64,000 nt of DNA, taken from positions 1 through 64,000 of the forward strand of contig JAKLDR010000010.1 of NCBI GenBank assembly GCA_022703445.1. The letters run 5' to 3'. Under the pieces are notes generated by a model. That model was not told where the DNA came from. It saw only the letters and a program-made list of their open reading frames with translations, and searched no databases. Shown one piece after another: positions 42,022 through 49,906 of this stretch (the stretch's first letter is position 1; each line of letters begins with the position of its first letter). Origin of the DNA: Planctomycetota bacterium (GTDB lineage: Bacteria > Planctomycetota > SZUA-567 > JAKLDR01). A program made the translations under genes and the position numbers.

Positions 42022-42867
42022 GTGAGACCCACGAAATCCCAGCGCAAGCTCATCGAGCAGTTCGAAGCAGGGGCCTACGAGGGCCGCGCGTCCCACATGT
42101 TCGTGGAAGGGGACGTGTTATATTCATGCGGCCAGGAGCGGCCCATGGCCTTCCGCTACAGGCGGGACCGCGCGTACAAGTTCCTCATCAACGCCGACCG
42201 CTACAGCGTCACCACCACCTGCCACCAGTCCCAGTGCTTCCGCCTGGGGCCGCAGGTGTCATTCTCCGCGCTGGCCGCGGCCAGCGTCAAGCTGGACCGG
42301 GTCCGCGTGGTGGACGCCCGGCCGGACACCTGGCGCGAAACCCCGGCCCCGGTGCCATGGGACCCGGCCCGCGCCTGGCGCGAGCACCTGCCGGGCGCCG
42401 TCCTGCTGGAGACCGACGGCCGCTACCTGCTGTCGTCCATCGACGAGGACGAGCACTGGTCCCGCCGGTCATACTTCCTGTCACAGCTCCCCCGCAAGGC
42501 CAGCACGGTCGCCGAGGCGTTCGACTGCCTGGTGCCGGACGAGGTCAGGAGTCGCAGGGAAAAGCCGGGCGCGCGGCCGTACAAGAGGCAGGGCGACTGG
42601 TTCTTCCTGCCCACCGGGTACGAAACCAGGGAACTGCCGCGGCCCAGCTACAAGGGCGTGCAATTGGTGGACCGCGTCGGAGAGCCCACCGACCACTACG
42701 TCAGCGAGCTGCGGCTCAACTCCGGCCAGTGCTGCCGCGGGACTGTCCGGCACCGGCCCAAGAAAAGGGGTTCGCAGCATGCCATGCTGACGCTCGGCGA
42801 CATTTGGCACGAAGTTTTCCAGAACACGGCCGTTGGGTCGTGGAATGCGGACGGGCGGGTGGGCTGA
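42022..42867 (+). CDS. Hypothetical protein of element type
   Basis: A 281-residue protein starting at GTG 42022 (leaderless). A front part (SQRKLIEQFEAGAYEGRASH, YKFLINADRYSVTTTCHQSQ) and a C-terminal part (LNSGQCCRGTVRHRPKKRGS, LTLGDIWHEVFQNTAVGSWN) look conserved, with the last resembling a recurrent archaeal element domain. No function known. The gene bears the backbone promoter element, like orc1 and the integrase. Confidence 0.65.
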   Translation: MRPTKSQRKLIEQFEAGAYEGRASHMFVEGDVLYSCGQERPMAFRYRRDRAYKFLINADRYSVTTTCHQSQCFRLGPQVSFSALAAASVKLDRVRVVDARPDTWRETPAPVPWDPARAWREHLPGAVLLETDGRYLLSSIDEDEHWSRRSYFLSQLPRKASTVAEAFDCLVPDEVRSRREKPGARPYKRQGDWFFLPTGYETRELPRPSYKGVQLVDRVGEPTDHYVSELRLNSGQCCRGTVRHRPKKRGSQHAMLTLGDIWHEVFQNTAVGSWNADGRVG

Positions 42868-44052
42868 CTACTCGCGGTAGAAGATAGCGTCGAGCATGGC
42901 CGCGCGGCCGTCCCAAATCGCCGCGTCCGTGGCATCCTGCGGGCGCGGAGCGTTCCACCACGGCGAGTCCGCGATGCGCTCCACGATTTCCTCCCAGTAG
43001 CGGTCGTAGTCCATGCCCGTCTGCCTGATGCCGAAATCAGCGCACAGTTCCTTGCAGTTCTTGGAGTCGAAGCAGACGAACTGGTCCGGCCGCTTGAGCG
43101 CCAGCAGGCGGCTCGCGACGCCTACGCCATGCCGGCCTTTCGGGAACGCCTTCTTGAATTCCTCGAGGTACGCGTCGTATTGGGAGCGGGTAACGTAGCC
43201 ACGTAGCGGGATTGCGTCCAGGGCGCGTGACAGGTGCGGGCTATTGTCATTGACCGCCTGGTGGAAGTAACCCGCGCCCTTCATGCTGCCGAACCATGCC
43301 CACCGGTCGTTGAAGTCGTTGGGAAGACCGGCGATGGTCTTCCTGAGCCCGGTGTCCATCGAGGCAAAGTCCTTGTTCCGGGTGAAGGCCTCTTGGACGG
43401 CGGCAAGGAGTTCGCAGCGCTCCTTGAAACCATGGTACTGGTCTCCCTTGACCTTGGCGGCGAATTGTCCCCAGGACATGGACATGACGCTTGAATCCGT
43501 AAGCGGCTTCCTGGGCTTGGCCTTGCCGTACTGCCCAGCAAGCTTCCGGACGGCCGGCTCCTTCCTCTTCCACACCTCGCGGTACGCGGCCACCATGCTC
43601 TTCGTGGCCGGGGCGGCGTCCTCCCAGTAGCCGTCAATGAGGGAGACGACCTGGTCTCGGAGATGCCCAGACGAATCGTCAGCACCGGTCAGCAGGACCA
43701 TGGCCTCGGCGTTGGTGGTCAGCGCGCCCGAGGTCAGGTTGGCGCTCCCGATCAACACTTCCCACTGTTGCGAGTTCCAGAACACGTACAGCTTCGGGTG
43801 AAAGACGCCGGTCGGCTGGAGCATGAAGCGGACGCTCTTCGAGCCGATGAACACATCGAGAACGTCGGGGTGCGTCTGGTAGAAGTGGGTCCCGATGACA
43901 CCCTTCGCGATGCGGGTGGAATGCTTGACGAGGGACTGGAAGACTGCGGTGTTGGCCGACGCCCACGCCACGGCGAAGGAGACGTGATCATAGGTGCGGA
44001 TGAGCCTCGATAGATTGCTGGCCAACTCTTGGTTCGTGGCTATCAATTCCAT
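42868..44052 (-). CDS. Phospholipase D-like nuclease
   Basis: A 394-residue protein. The single HKD motif is GVFHPKLYVFWNSQQWEVLI followed by GSANLTSGAL, with the N-terminal half (DHVSFAVAWASANTAVFQSL) of PLD fold. A helical C-terminal half (about 210-394) is unknown (FGIRQTGMDYDRYWEEIVER). PLD-type nucleases act as restriction or defence nucleases, usually as dimers. ATG 44052 has GAGGA upstream. It follows the NucS-like gene by 32 bases, so the two are probably one system. Confidence 0.8.
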   Translation of the reverse strand: MELIATNQELASNLSRLIRTYDHVSFAVAWASANTAVFQSLVKHSTRIAKGVIGTHFYQTHPDVLDVFIGSKSVRFMLQPTGVFHPKLYVFWNSQQWEVLIGSANLTSGALTTNAEAMVLLTGADDSSGHLRDQVVSLIDGYWEDAAPATKSMVAAYREVWKRKEPAVRKLAGQYGKAKPRKPLTDSSVMSMSWGQFAAKVKGDQYHGFKERCELLAAVQEAFTRNKDFASMDTGLRKTIAGLPNDFNDRWAWFGSMKGAGYFHQAVNDNSPHLSRALDAIPLRGYVTRSQYDAYLEEFKKAFPKGRHGVGVASRLLALKRPDQFVCFDSKNCKELCADFGIRQTGMDYDRYWEEIVERIADSPWWNAPRPQDATDAAIWDGRAAMLDAIFYRE

Positions 44053-44084
44053 GGTGCGTCCTCTGCGGGCCGATGGCCCTGCGA

Positions 44085-45179
44085 TCAGTTCTGCTTGAGC
44101 TTGTCCAGCTCCGGCTGCAGGACCGTGATCATGGCCTGCATCTTCTCCACGGCCCAGTCCATGAGATCGTCGGTGATCTTGCCTTCCTGTTTCTCCATGT
44201 AGATACGCGCCCAGTTCTTGCCCCAGGCGTCCTGAATGACAACTTTCCCACCGAGCGCTTCCTCCAGGACGCGCTTCTGCTTGGCACACGCCGCGAAGAA
44301 TGGCTGATTGGCTTCTTTGCTTCCCTTCTCGAAGTGCAGTTCCACCCCGAAGCTGGCGCGTGGACGGCCGTGAAACCCCCACTCGAAATGCACCGAGCCG
44401 ATCCCGGTCGGGATCTGATAATACGCCCTCGGCGTAGGCGTGGCGTAATCCCCCGGCAGCTTCTTCTTTAGCGCTTCAGCGCACCGCGTGAAGAACTGGA
44501 CGTATTCCGTCTTCGTCACCGACTGGGTGTGCTCGGCCATCTCCTTCCGCTCGGCCTTGACCAGGTATTCCTCGGCCTCGGGAAGCGGGATGAGCACGGA
44601 TGAGTTGACGGCCACGGCGTCGTCGGAAAGCTGGTAGAGGTCCAGCTTGACGCACCGGATGTCCATGCCGAACTTGCGCAGCCACAGGACCGAAGCCGTG
44701 ACCTCCGGCCTGAATTCCTTGGACACGAGTATGATGCGCGGCCGGTCGCTCAGTTCCTCGAAATCGTCGCTCTCTATGAAATCGAGTATCTTAGCCCTCG
44801 CCTGCTCGGGCGTGGCCGCGCGGCCTTTCTGCTTCAGGTACTTGGCGTGCATGGCCGCCAGGTCATCCAGTCGGTGCGTGGAGCAGTAAGCCGCGTACTT
44901 GATGGCCTGGAGGTCCACGTTCTTGCCGCTGTCGTCGCGCTTCAACTCGATGACGACGAGGTTGCCTTCCTTGTCGATGGCGAGCAGGTCAAGGCGTTCG
45001 CTGGTCTTGTCGAACTGGTCGTACTCCGTGGTGATGATCAGCAGCTCCTCGCCGAGGATGTCGGGGTTCTGCTCCACCCATTTCTCTATGTCCTGGCGCT
45101 CCAGCAGGCCGTGCGCCTTGAACTCCGTTTCCTTGCACGGGGCGAGCGTCTTCTTCCGCTTATCATAGGTGTAGAGCAT
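44085..45179 (-). CDS. NucS-like PD-(D/E)xK nuclease with DUF4268
   Basis: A 364-residue protein. Residues about 25-150 match the NucS C-terminal nuclease: DIEKWVEQNPDILGEELLII, ERLDLLAIDKEGNLVVIELK (Asp and Glu-x-Lys) and DLQAIKYAAYCS. The C-terminal half (about 215-364) is DUF4268-like (PTGIGSVHFEWGFHGRPRAS). Such nucleases often join defence loci. AGGAGG is six bases before ATG 45179 and AGATATTT lies about 50 bases before. It starts a two-gene run with the PLD gene. Confidence 0.83.
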   Translation of the reverse strand: MLYTYDKRKKTLAPCKETEFKAHGLLERQDIEKWVEQNPDILGEELLIITTEYDQFDKTSERLDLLAIDKEGNLVVIELKRDDSGKNVDLQAIKYAAYCSTHRLDDLAAMHAKYLKQKGRAATPEQARAKILDFIESDDFEELSDRPRIILVSKEFRPEVTASVLWLRKFGMDIRCVKLDLYQLSDDAVAVNSSVLIPLPEAEEYLVKAERKEMAEHTQSVTKTEYVQFFTRCAEALKKKLPGDYATPTPRAYYQIPTGIGSVHFEWGFHGRPRASFGVELHFEKGSKEANQPFFAACAKQKRVLEEALGGKVVIQDAWGKNWARIYMEKQEGKITDDLMDWAVEKMQAMITVLQPELDKLKQN

Positions 45180-45282
45180 GTCCGGCCTCCTCTATCCACT
45201 ACTACTTGAGCAGCGGACTTGAAATATCTTAGCCGCGGGGACCGTGCCCGCAATCAGATTAAGGATGGACTGCTTGCCGCTG

Positions 45283-46005
45283 TCAGCCGTGGAGGGACTT
45301 CAGCGGATGAGTGCTACAGGCGTGGTAATGGCCGAGGATGCGGAACGTTTCATCATGAAGTGATTGCCGCCTGGACGCGAACAGGAACGCCAAGTCATCC
45401 TCGCGGTAAGCGCAGGCAAGGACCGGCGCGGCGTTGACGCCCCGCACCTGCGCCAGCTTCTTCTCGACATCGTGGACGTGTTTGCGCTTATCGTTCTGGA
45501 GGTGCTGGTAGACCATGAGAACGGAGGACGGATCAATCACTTCCATCAGAAGCTGTAGCTCGGCATTGAGGATGTACTTCTCCCTGCCCATCTCCTCCAG
45601 ATAACGCGGGCCGCCTGTTTGAAGCCCGGTGTCCGGATCGACAAACACCAGCGCGTTCTCCTTCTGAATGAGCGGCCGGAACTGTTGCCAATACGCGTCC
45701 CGGCCGGTATCGGAGAAGAACGTCCGGTCGACTGGTGTGATGGTGGAGTATGACTGAACGTAGGGGGCTAGCCAGCGCTCCCAATGTGCCAGGCTCTTGG
45801 AGCCGCACCCCTTGATGAAGGCAAGGAGTTCCTGGGACTTGTCGCCGCGGTTGGCCGGTGGCTTCCTGCCCTCCTTATCTTCCCTGTGTTCCGTCAGCAT
45901 CGGGATGAACACGTAGTGGCGAAGGGATAACCGCTCGAACACGGTCCGGATGAGGTCGTACTTGAAGTAGTCGCGGCTGTCGCCGAAGTACTTGAGCTGG
46001 ACCAT
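45283..46005 (-). CDS. Hypothetical defence-island protein (YFGDSRDYFKYDLI family)
   Basis: A 240-residue protein beginning MVQLKYFGDSRDYFKYDLIR. Later segments include YWQQFRPLIQKENALVFVDP and DTGLQTGGPRYLEEMGREKY, and SSVLMVYQHLQNDKRKHVHD. These look conserved and enzyme-like (Asp-rich FVDPDTG), but I know only that such proteins occur near restriction systems. It is six bases downstream of the GIY-YIG gene, so the two are co-transcribed. Confidence 0.62.
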   Translation of the reverse strand: MVQLKYFGDSRDYFKYDLIRTVFERLSLRHYVFIPMLTEHREDKEGRKPPANRGDKSQELLAFIKGCGSKSLAHWERWLAPYVQSYSTITPVDRTFFSDTGRDAYWQQFRPLIQKENALVFVDPDTGLQTGGPRYLEEMGREKYILNAELQLLMEVIDPSSVLMVYQHLQNDKRKHVHDVEKKLAQVRGVNAAPVLACAYREDDLAFLFASRRQSLHDETFRILGHYHACSTHPLKSLHG

Positions 46006-46011
46006 CGCCGG

Positions 46012-46830
46012 TCAGTTCGCGTTGTAGCCGTGCGGAACGCGCGTGAGCAGCAGGTCTTTCCAATGCGACTCCCTGCGCAGAATGTCATCCGTGCTGGCGT
46101 GCGTATCAGCAATCTCCAGGACTCCGAACTGGAAGTTGTCGGCGTAGGTGTCGCCTTCTTTCCTGAGAAGCTCTCTAAGTTCAGAGTTGCCGCCGTGGCC
46201 GGTTGCGGAGTACGCGCACCATCGGCTCCAGATTCCCTCCTTGCCCGTGGCGCTTCCCACATAGAGCTTCCCTGTCCGCCTGTCGGCAATCACGTAGACT
46301 CCGGCGACATTAGCCAGGGCTGCCCGCCAAGATTCGATGTTCTGTTTGACCACGATGTCAAGGTGCTGCTTGGTTAGCATTGTTGATGAGTAGCCTGGGA
46401 ATTCCGCGACACGAAGCCTCTCCGGCCGTATTTCGGCGACCTCGATGGCGTGGCTCCAATTCTCGCCCAGAAGATACGACTGCCGGCCTGTTCGCTCAAA
46501 GTGAACAATGAGCCGGCCGTCGAGGGCGTTTGGCCCATCGCGACGGCTCAAACGGTACTTGTACAGCTTCTGCTCTTTCATCCACTCGCAACCCTTGGAG
46601 TTGTGGACGCCGGCAAACAGCCAGTGGTTGGTTGCGGGAAGGGCTATGAGCGAAACGACAAGTAGTCTCCCGAAGTTCCTCTTGGTTTGCCACGATTGCC
46701 ATTCGTCGAACCGCCCGGCGAGGTATACGTCCAGAGGGTTCTCTTCGCCATTCCAGCATGCGAGGTGGATCTTGCATTGGTCTGGAAGGACCTCGGCGTC
46801 AAGAAGTTGAAGAATCTGGAAAAGCTGCAT
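46012..46830 (-). CDS. GIY-YIG nuclease-family protein
   Basis: A 272-residue protein. The GIY-YIG domain (about 178-272) has AGVYVIADRRTGKLYVGSAT, IWSRWCAYSATGHGGNSELR and FGVLEIADTHASTDDILRRE (Arg and Glu). The N-terminal 170 residues are probably a target-recognition domain. Related proteins act as restriction nucleases. ATG 46830 has AGGAGG upstream. No methyltransferase lies with it, so a different protection must exist or it targets modified DNA. Confidence 0.8.
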   Translation of the reverse strand: MQLFQILQLLDAEVLPDQCKIHLACWNGEENPLDVYLAGRFDEWQSWQTKRNFGRLLVVSLIALPATNHWLFAGVHNSKGCEWMKEQKLYKYRLSRRDGPNALDGRLIVHFERTGRQSYLLGENWSHAIEVAEIRPERLRVAEFPGYSSTMLTKQHLDIVVKQNIESWRAALANVAGVYVIADRRTGKLYVGSATGKEGIWSRWCAYSATGHGGNSELRELLRKEGDTYADNFQFGVLEIADTHASTDDILRRESHWKDLLLTRVPHGYNAN

Positions 46831-46923
46831 CGGCGCTCCTCCTGGCTGGCACCAGTCTGTTCAACGGGCGGCCGTTGTCAATGCCGTTGGGATAACGGAT
46901 GTGGATTGGTTGTGTTGGGCATG

Positions 46924-46959
46924 TGCCCACCGCGCCACCCGCCTCCCTTCCCTTTATGA
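46924..46959 (+). promoter_or_regulatory. Promoter of the 46985 operon: upstream element plus TATA
   Basis: TGCCCACCGCGCCACCCG (46924-46941) is 28 bases before CTTTATGA (46952-46959). ATG 46985 is about 30 bases past the TATA core and so leaderless. Confidence 0.65.
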
Positions 46960-46984
46960 CCTTTCCTCTACCAGCCCCTGCTGT

Positions 46985-47377
46985 ATGCCCCCCAGCCAAT
47001 TCTCCCGCGTCGACGGCCGCTGCAGCCGCGGCCAGCCCGCGTCTGTGAGCCGCGGCGACTTCCGGAAGGAGATCCTGCCGGACGAGTTCCCGGACTGGAG
47101 CTACCTGGAGCAGGACGGCTTCGCCGATAGGCTGGCCGCCTACCGCCGGGGCGACTTCGGCTACGTAGGCGTGCGCGCAGCCATGACCGTGCCCATCCCC
47201 ATGGACGGCCACTACATTCTGCACGAGATTCGCAGCCCCGGCCTCTGGGGGATCGAATCGGACTCCGGCGACGATTACTTGGCCGAGGTCTTCGGCGAGG
47301 AGTCGCACGTCTTGGAGGAGATGCTGTCGGCGCTCGGCGTGCGTGTTCATTGCGTGGGCAAGGAGGCTGGCCGATGA
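46985..47377 (+). CDS. Hypothetical protein
   Basis: A 130-residue protein, leaderless at ATG 46985. The core (RGDFRKEILPDEFPDWSYLE, RRGDFGYVGVRAAMTVPIPM, DYLAEVFGEESHVLEEMLSA) is acidic and beta-rich, like small element proteins near DUF2958. It overlaps the next gene by four bases. No function known. Confidence 0.65.
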   Translation: MPPSQFSRVDGRCSRGQPASVSRGDFRKEILPDEFPDWSYLEQDGFADRLAAYRRGDFGYVGVRAAMTVPIPMDGHYILHEIRSPGLWGIESDSGDDYLAEVFGEESHVLEEMLSALGVRVHCVGKEAGR

Positions 47378-47613
47378 AATCCATCGCCAAGCTCTTGGAG
47401 CTGGATGGCGAGGCCCTGTTCACGGAGGTTGGCCGCGGCATCGGCCGCGAGTTGACGCTGGAAGAACAGCGGCGTCTGGAGCTGCTGGCCACGGCCTACC
47501 GCGACGGCGCGCGCGTCAGCTACTGCCCGGCGCCGGGAACCAAGCCGGTGGAAGTCAGTTTCCCCGGCTACCTGCGGGAGATCGGCTATGTCACGAAGGA
47601 GGCCGGCGCATGA
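47374..47613 (+). CDS. Small protein, tandem paralogue 1
   Basis: A 79-residue protein, with MKSIAKLLELDGEALFTEVG, RGIGRELTLEEQRRLELLAT and VSFPGYLREIGYVTKE. About half of its positions match the next gene. AGGAGG before ATG 47374 gives a strong SD, and the start overlaps the upstream stop by four bases. The helical front and conserved FPGYLREIGY end are the shared parts. Unknown function. Confidence 0.65.
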   Translation: MKSIAKLLELDGEALFTEVGRGIGRELTLEEQRRLELLATAYRDGARVSYCPAPGTKPVEVSFPGYLREIGYVTKEAGA

Positions 47614-47831
47614 AGGACATCGCCGCGCTCCTTGAGCTGGACTGCGCCGGTATGCTCCGCGAGGTCAGCCGGGGCATCGGCCGCGAGCTGACCCTGTCCG
47701 AGGAGCTGCAACTGGCGATGCTGTCCGGCGCCTACAAGGCCGGCGGGGGCGTGGGCTATTGCGACCTGGAGCGGCCGGTGCGGGAGGTCAGGTTTCCGGA
47801 GTATCTGAGGGCGCTGGGGTATTCGATATAG
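47610..47831 (+). CDS. Small protein, tandem paralogue 2
   Basis: A 73-residue protein, MKDIAALLELDCAGMLREVS, RGIGRELTLSEELQLAMLSG and VRFPEYLRALGYSI. It is a duplicate of the preceding gene, with which it overlaps by four bases. A pair like this may form a heterodimer. The operon ends here at TAG. Confidence 0.65.
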   Translation: MKDIAALLELDCAGMLREVSRGIGRELTLSEELQLAMLSGAYKAGGGVGYCDLERPVREVRFPEYLRALGYSI

Positions 47832-47869
47832 ATGATTGTGGATCGCCGCCTTGATTGACTGCACCGGTG

Positions 47870-48316
47870 TTATTGGGTTTGGGTTGCCTCGGGTACGAGC
47901 TTCGCGAATCGGGCCATGAGTTCGGCCGATTCCTTCACGAACTCACGCAGTTCTTTCTTGCTCAGTTCCTCAGAAGCCGCAGGCCCTTTGGGTTTATGCC
48001 GCACTATCAGAACGGACTCGGTTCCCCTGTCGTTCGGATCATCGCAAACAATCGGGTTGTGTGCCACTAGGTTCCGACGATTGCCAATGCGGTGGAGATC
48101 GTCGCACAAGGACTTCACTTCAGCAGGACTGAGGCGTGATCGTTCGGAAAGCAACGCACGGAGGACATCAATGCGTCTGGCAAGTGGCGATTTGAGCACG
48201 TTGGCAGATAGAAGCTTGTCGGTTGCGAGCGCGCGAATTGCGTTGTTTGTGAGCAACTCCAGGGCACCACAGTGGTGAATGAAGAAACCGATGAGGGTGG
48301 GGAAATCGGTCACCAT
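47870..48316 (-). CDS. HEPN-like protein
   Basis: A 148-residue helical protein. HRIGNRRNLVAHNPIV carries the R-x4-H pattern of HEPN ribonucleases and relatives. LRALLSERSRLSPAEVKSLC and KKELREFVKESAELMARFAK are its other helices. HEPN proteins cut RNA in toxin-antitoxin and defence systems, or act as scaffolds. It starts 46 bases past the stop of the MBL-B gene and may be the last gene of that operon. Confidence 0.62.
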   Translation of the reverse strand: MVTDFPTLIGFFIHHCGALELLTNNAIRALATDKLLSANVLKSPLARRIDVLRALLSERSRLSPAEVKSLCDDLHRIGNRRNLVAHNPIVCDDPNDRGTESVLIVRHKPKGPAASEELSKKELREFVKESAELMARFAKLVPEATQTQ

Positions 48317-48362
48317 GGCAAAGACCTATCAACTATTGGCACAAGCCCGTCTCTGACCCGAT

Positions 48363-49187
48363 TCATTGGTCCACCGCAAGATTCCACCCGCCATCGTCCT
48401 TGAGCGTAATCTTCATGTTGTGCTTGTCTTCGGTTGTGAAGACCTTGTTCCCCGCGGACGAGCCTGTGGAGTACTTGGTGTATAGATCAATGGCCTTCGC
48501 ATCTGGAAGGCCGTGTTGGTTCGGTCCGACTGAAACCAGCGTCATGGCTGGGTTGATCTTCTTGATGTGGTCAACGTAGTAGTTCTTGGTGTCCGCCGGG
48601 TCGTCGAAGAACGTGACGGACCCGTGATGCGCCCCGACCAAGAGCGCGGACTGCAGGTCATTGCCATTGTAGTTGGTCAGTATCTTCTCCTTCCACGGCC
48701 GGTAGTTGGTGTCCGCAGCAAACATCACTGAACAACCCACCGTCCTGTACTCGACTTTGATGACGGCACTTTGCTCGTTGGGGTCAGTGTAGTCACTCCA
48801 CTTGGCACTCATGCACCGGTATTTCGCGTCCCCGAACGTGTAGAAGTTGCGGGCTTCTATTGTTCTCCCCGGGAGCATCCGTTTCAGGGTCATGTACGCC
48901 AGGTACTCAGGGGAGTCAGTCGTCGTGCCCGGGACATCGGTGTCCCAGATGGCCTTGATGGGGTTCTGGGCATGCAGGTCTGTGATTCCCCGCATGTGGT
49001 CGGCGTCGCGGTGACTGTTGATGAAAACGTCGATGGATGTCCCGTAGCCAAGAATTCGCCGGACGTAGCCCAGGACATCGTTGCTGTTGTCCGATGTGAT
49101 GTTGCAGTCGATTACGACCCTCGTCCCGTCGGGGTTGAAGAGTATGGCCATGTTGCCACAGCCGACATCAAGTATGTGTATGTCCAT
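48363..49187 (-). CDS. MBL-fold hydrolase B (ComEC-like)
   Basis: A 274-residue metallo-beta-lactamase-fold protein. FINSHRDADHMRGITDL has HxDxDH, LDVGCGNMAILF begins it, and LLVGAHHGSVTFF supplies a later His. This set resembles the soluble MBL domain of ComEC, which is thought to digest the DNA strand left outside. I start at ATG 49187; a TTG six bases before is possible. It lies 9 bases downstream of the membrane gene. Confidence 0.82.
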   Translation of the reverse strand: MDIHILDVGCGNMAILFNPDGTRVVIDCNITSDNSNDVLGYVRRILGYGTSIDVFINSHRDADHMRGITDLHAQNPIKAIWDTDVPGTTTDSPEYLAYMTLKRMLPGRTIEARNFYTFGDAKYRCMSAKWSDYTDPNEQSAVIKVEYRTVGCSVMFAADTNYRPWKEKILTNYNGNDLQSALLVGAHHGSVTFFDDPADTKNYYVDHIKKINPAMTLVSVGPNQHGLPDAKAIDLYTKYSTGSSAGNKVFTTEDKHNMKITLKDDGGWNLAVDQ

Positions 49188-49196
49188 GTGCAACCC

Positions 49197-49895
49197 TCAC
49201 TTGGCCTGGGTTTCGATGTCAGCATTCACACCGACGCGGCCTTGTTGACTAGGCTGCGACTCCTCCGTTAGCACGTTGGTCACAAATCTGACTCCGTAAT
49301 TGCGCGCAGCCATCGCAAGCGCCACGTATTGCAGGACGAGAAAACCACCGTAGCCAGCGACAGTCTTCCAACTAGCCGGGGAGAAGAGTGCTCCGGCCAG
49401 GAACGCCACCGCGAATATGGCGGACAGGCCAGCCATGTCGCGGGTCAAAAGGTACATCCGGTGCGCATGCAAGACGGTCAACTTGTCGGCGTGCGCCCGG
49501 TACATCTGATACCACAGCGCGTTTTGCTCTTTCGCGGCCCTGGGCAGCTTGCCATGCTTCGCAGTCAGCGCGTCGCAATCAATCCGGGGATCGTTATGCA
49601 TGTGCCGGGAAAAGGCGCGACACCCCGGTAGTGGACACCGCCAACGCCAAAACACGAGCCGCGCCTTGGCCGTGTCGCCGAGGAGCCCGTTCAGGACTAT
49701 CGTTGCCAGCGGGACGCACAATGCGATAAGCCCGTCTTTGGCAGACACCTTCTGCCAGAAGTGCTCAATGGCAGAGCCACTCAGTTCTGCGCTGATGTAC
49801 ACGCCCAGGAAGGCTGCCAAGTTGACGCCGATGAACAGCCACAGATAGTGAGCATTGGCCTTCTTCAGGTTGGTGACTTGTTTGTCTTCAGGCAT
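49197..49895 (-). CDS. Four-segment membrane protein
   Basis: A 232-residue protein with segments near 16-38 (HYLWLFIGVNLAAFLGVYIS), 52-72 (DGLIALCVPLATIVLNGLLG), 153-172 (MAGLSAIFAVAFLAGALFSP) and 176-198. The loop between the second and third carries CPLPGCRAFS and HNDPRIDCDALTAKHG, which could bind metal or an MBL partner. It sits between two ComEC-like MBL genes, as if supplying the membrane part that ComEC has in one chain. No family known. Confidence 0.65.
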   Translation of the reverse strand: MPEDKQVTNLKKANAHYLWLFIGVNLAAFLGVYISAELSGSAIEHFWQKVSAKDGLIALCVPLATIVLNGLLGDTAKARLVFWRWRCPLPGCRAFSRHMHNDPRIDCDALTAKHGKLPRAAKEQNALWYQMYRAHADKLTVLHAHRMYLLTRDMAGLSAIFAVAFLAGALFSPASWKTVAGYGGFLVLQYVALAMAARNYGVRFVTNVLTEESQPSQQGRVGVNADIETQAK

Positions 49896-49906
49896 GGATA
49901 GTCTCC

